NCBI RefSeq assembly: GCF_014596915.1
Contig: NZ_JACVWU010000020.1
Location: 62,001-126,000, forward strand
DNA length: 64,000 nt
Reading direction: 5' to 3'
Source of the DNA: Streptomyces sp. TRM68416
Lineage (GTDB): Bacteria > Actinomycetota > Actinomycetes > Streptomycetales > Streptomycetaceae
The notes beneath the pieces are model-generated. The model did not search any database. It was given only the letters and a program-made list of their open reading frames with translations, and was not told the DNA's origin. Made by a program: the position numbers and the translations under genes. This document shows positions 63,808 to 64,000 of this stretch, in pieces (position 1 is the first letter of the stretch; every line of letters starts with the position of its first letter).

Positions 63808-64000
63808 ATGACAACGCCGACGTACCGCCAAGTGCCCGCACAGGTCGACCTGCCCGCCCTCGAGCACGCCGTGCTCGACTTCTGGCGCGAGCAGAAGATC
63901 TTCGCCAAGAGCCTGGAGCAGTCCGAGGGCCGCCCCGAGTGGGTGTTCTACGAGGGCCCGCCCACCGCCAACGGCATGCCGGGCGCCCACCACATCGAGG
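63808..64000 (+). CDS. ileS: Isoleucyl-tRNA synthetase (partial, start only)
   Basis: 64 codons from ATG 63808, with GGAGGAA ten bases upstream, up to the window end. It reads TYRQVPAQVDLPALEHAVLD, then FWREQKIFAKSLEQ and VFYEGPPTANGMPGAHH. The last stretch is the class I synthetase HIGH-motif region in the form common in actinobacterial IleRS. Its T-box leader supports the identity over ValRS. Confidence 0.9.
   Translation, partial: MTTPTYRQVPAQVDLPALEHAVLDFWREQKIFAKSLEQSEGRPEWVFYEGPPTANGMPGAHHIE

Overview
The window is chromosomal DNA of a Streptomyces-like actinomycete. The evidence is the very high G+C content, frequent GTG starts, 4-nt ATGA/GTGA stop-start overlaps, PriA in place of separate HisA and TrpF enzymes, a TrpM-like miniprotein, a 24-residue bL37 ribosomal protein gene, a TIGR03085 protein and an actinobacterial ileS T-box. 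No tRNA or rRNA gene, transposase, phage gene or CRISPR array is seen. Most of the window looks like core chromosome.

Layout. (1) 1-6.4 kb: a probable cell-envelope polysaccharide locus with a GH113-like lipoprotein, a DUF2334 deacetylase-like protein, a small membrane protein overlapping a processive GT2 glycosyltransferase, a UDP-GlcNAc 2-epimerase and a lectin-fold-like exported protein. (2) 6.4-12.9 kb: gltBD (glutamate synthase) with a possible GlnR site. (3) 12.9-21.1 kb: a VIT/CCC1 metal transporter divergent from an operon of four tandem ADP-ribosylglycohydrolase paralogues, the stub of a lost PfkB-type kinase, a CaiB/BaiF CoA-transferase and a CitE-like lyase. Two iron-box-like sites lie in the divergent region. 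(4) 21.1-36.6 kb: lgt, a thioredoxin-fold protein, trpA-trpB-trpM-trpC, three small membrane-protein genes, trpE and hisI, then hisF-rid-priA-hisH-(mini-membrane protein)-hisB-hisC-hisD. Nearly all of this is on the minus strand, and the his genes are translationally coupled. (5) 36.8-45.8 kb: a beta-helix membrane protein, a LON-domain protein, YbaK, bL37, a 24-bp tandem repeat array, an ABC exporter and a NYN-domain protein. (6) 45.9-63.2 kb: dnaE, a DUF2252 protein, a second thioredoxin-fold protein, Tat-exported PhoD, an M43 metalloprotease, an MscS channel, a Na+/H+ antiporter interrupted by an in-frame stop, a GNAT protein, rluD, lspA and a histone-H1-like/DksA fusion. (7) 63.5-64 kb: a T-box leader and the start of ileS.

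Points that stand out: a tandem ADP-ribosylglycohydrolase operon in which a dispersed repeat is read into one coding sequence and a kinase gene has been reduced to its first codons; the same repeat family expanded into a 14-unit array at 41 kb; an antiporter gene broken by a 36-bp hairpin repeat that keeps the frame but carries a TAG; and a compact polysaccharide locus that may make a ManNAc-containing surface polymer. All family assignments are by eye from motifs; no database search was run.
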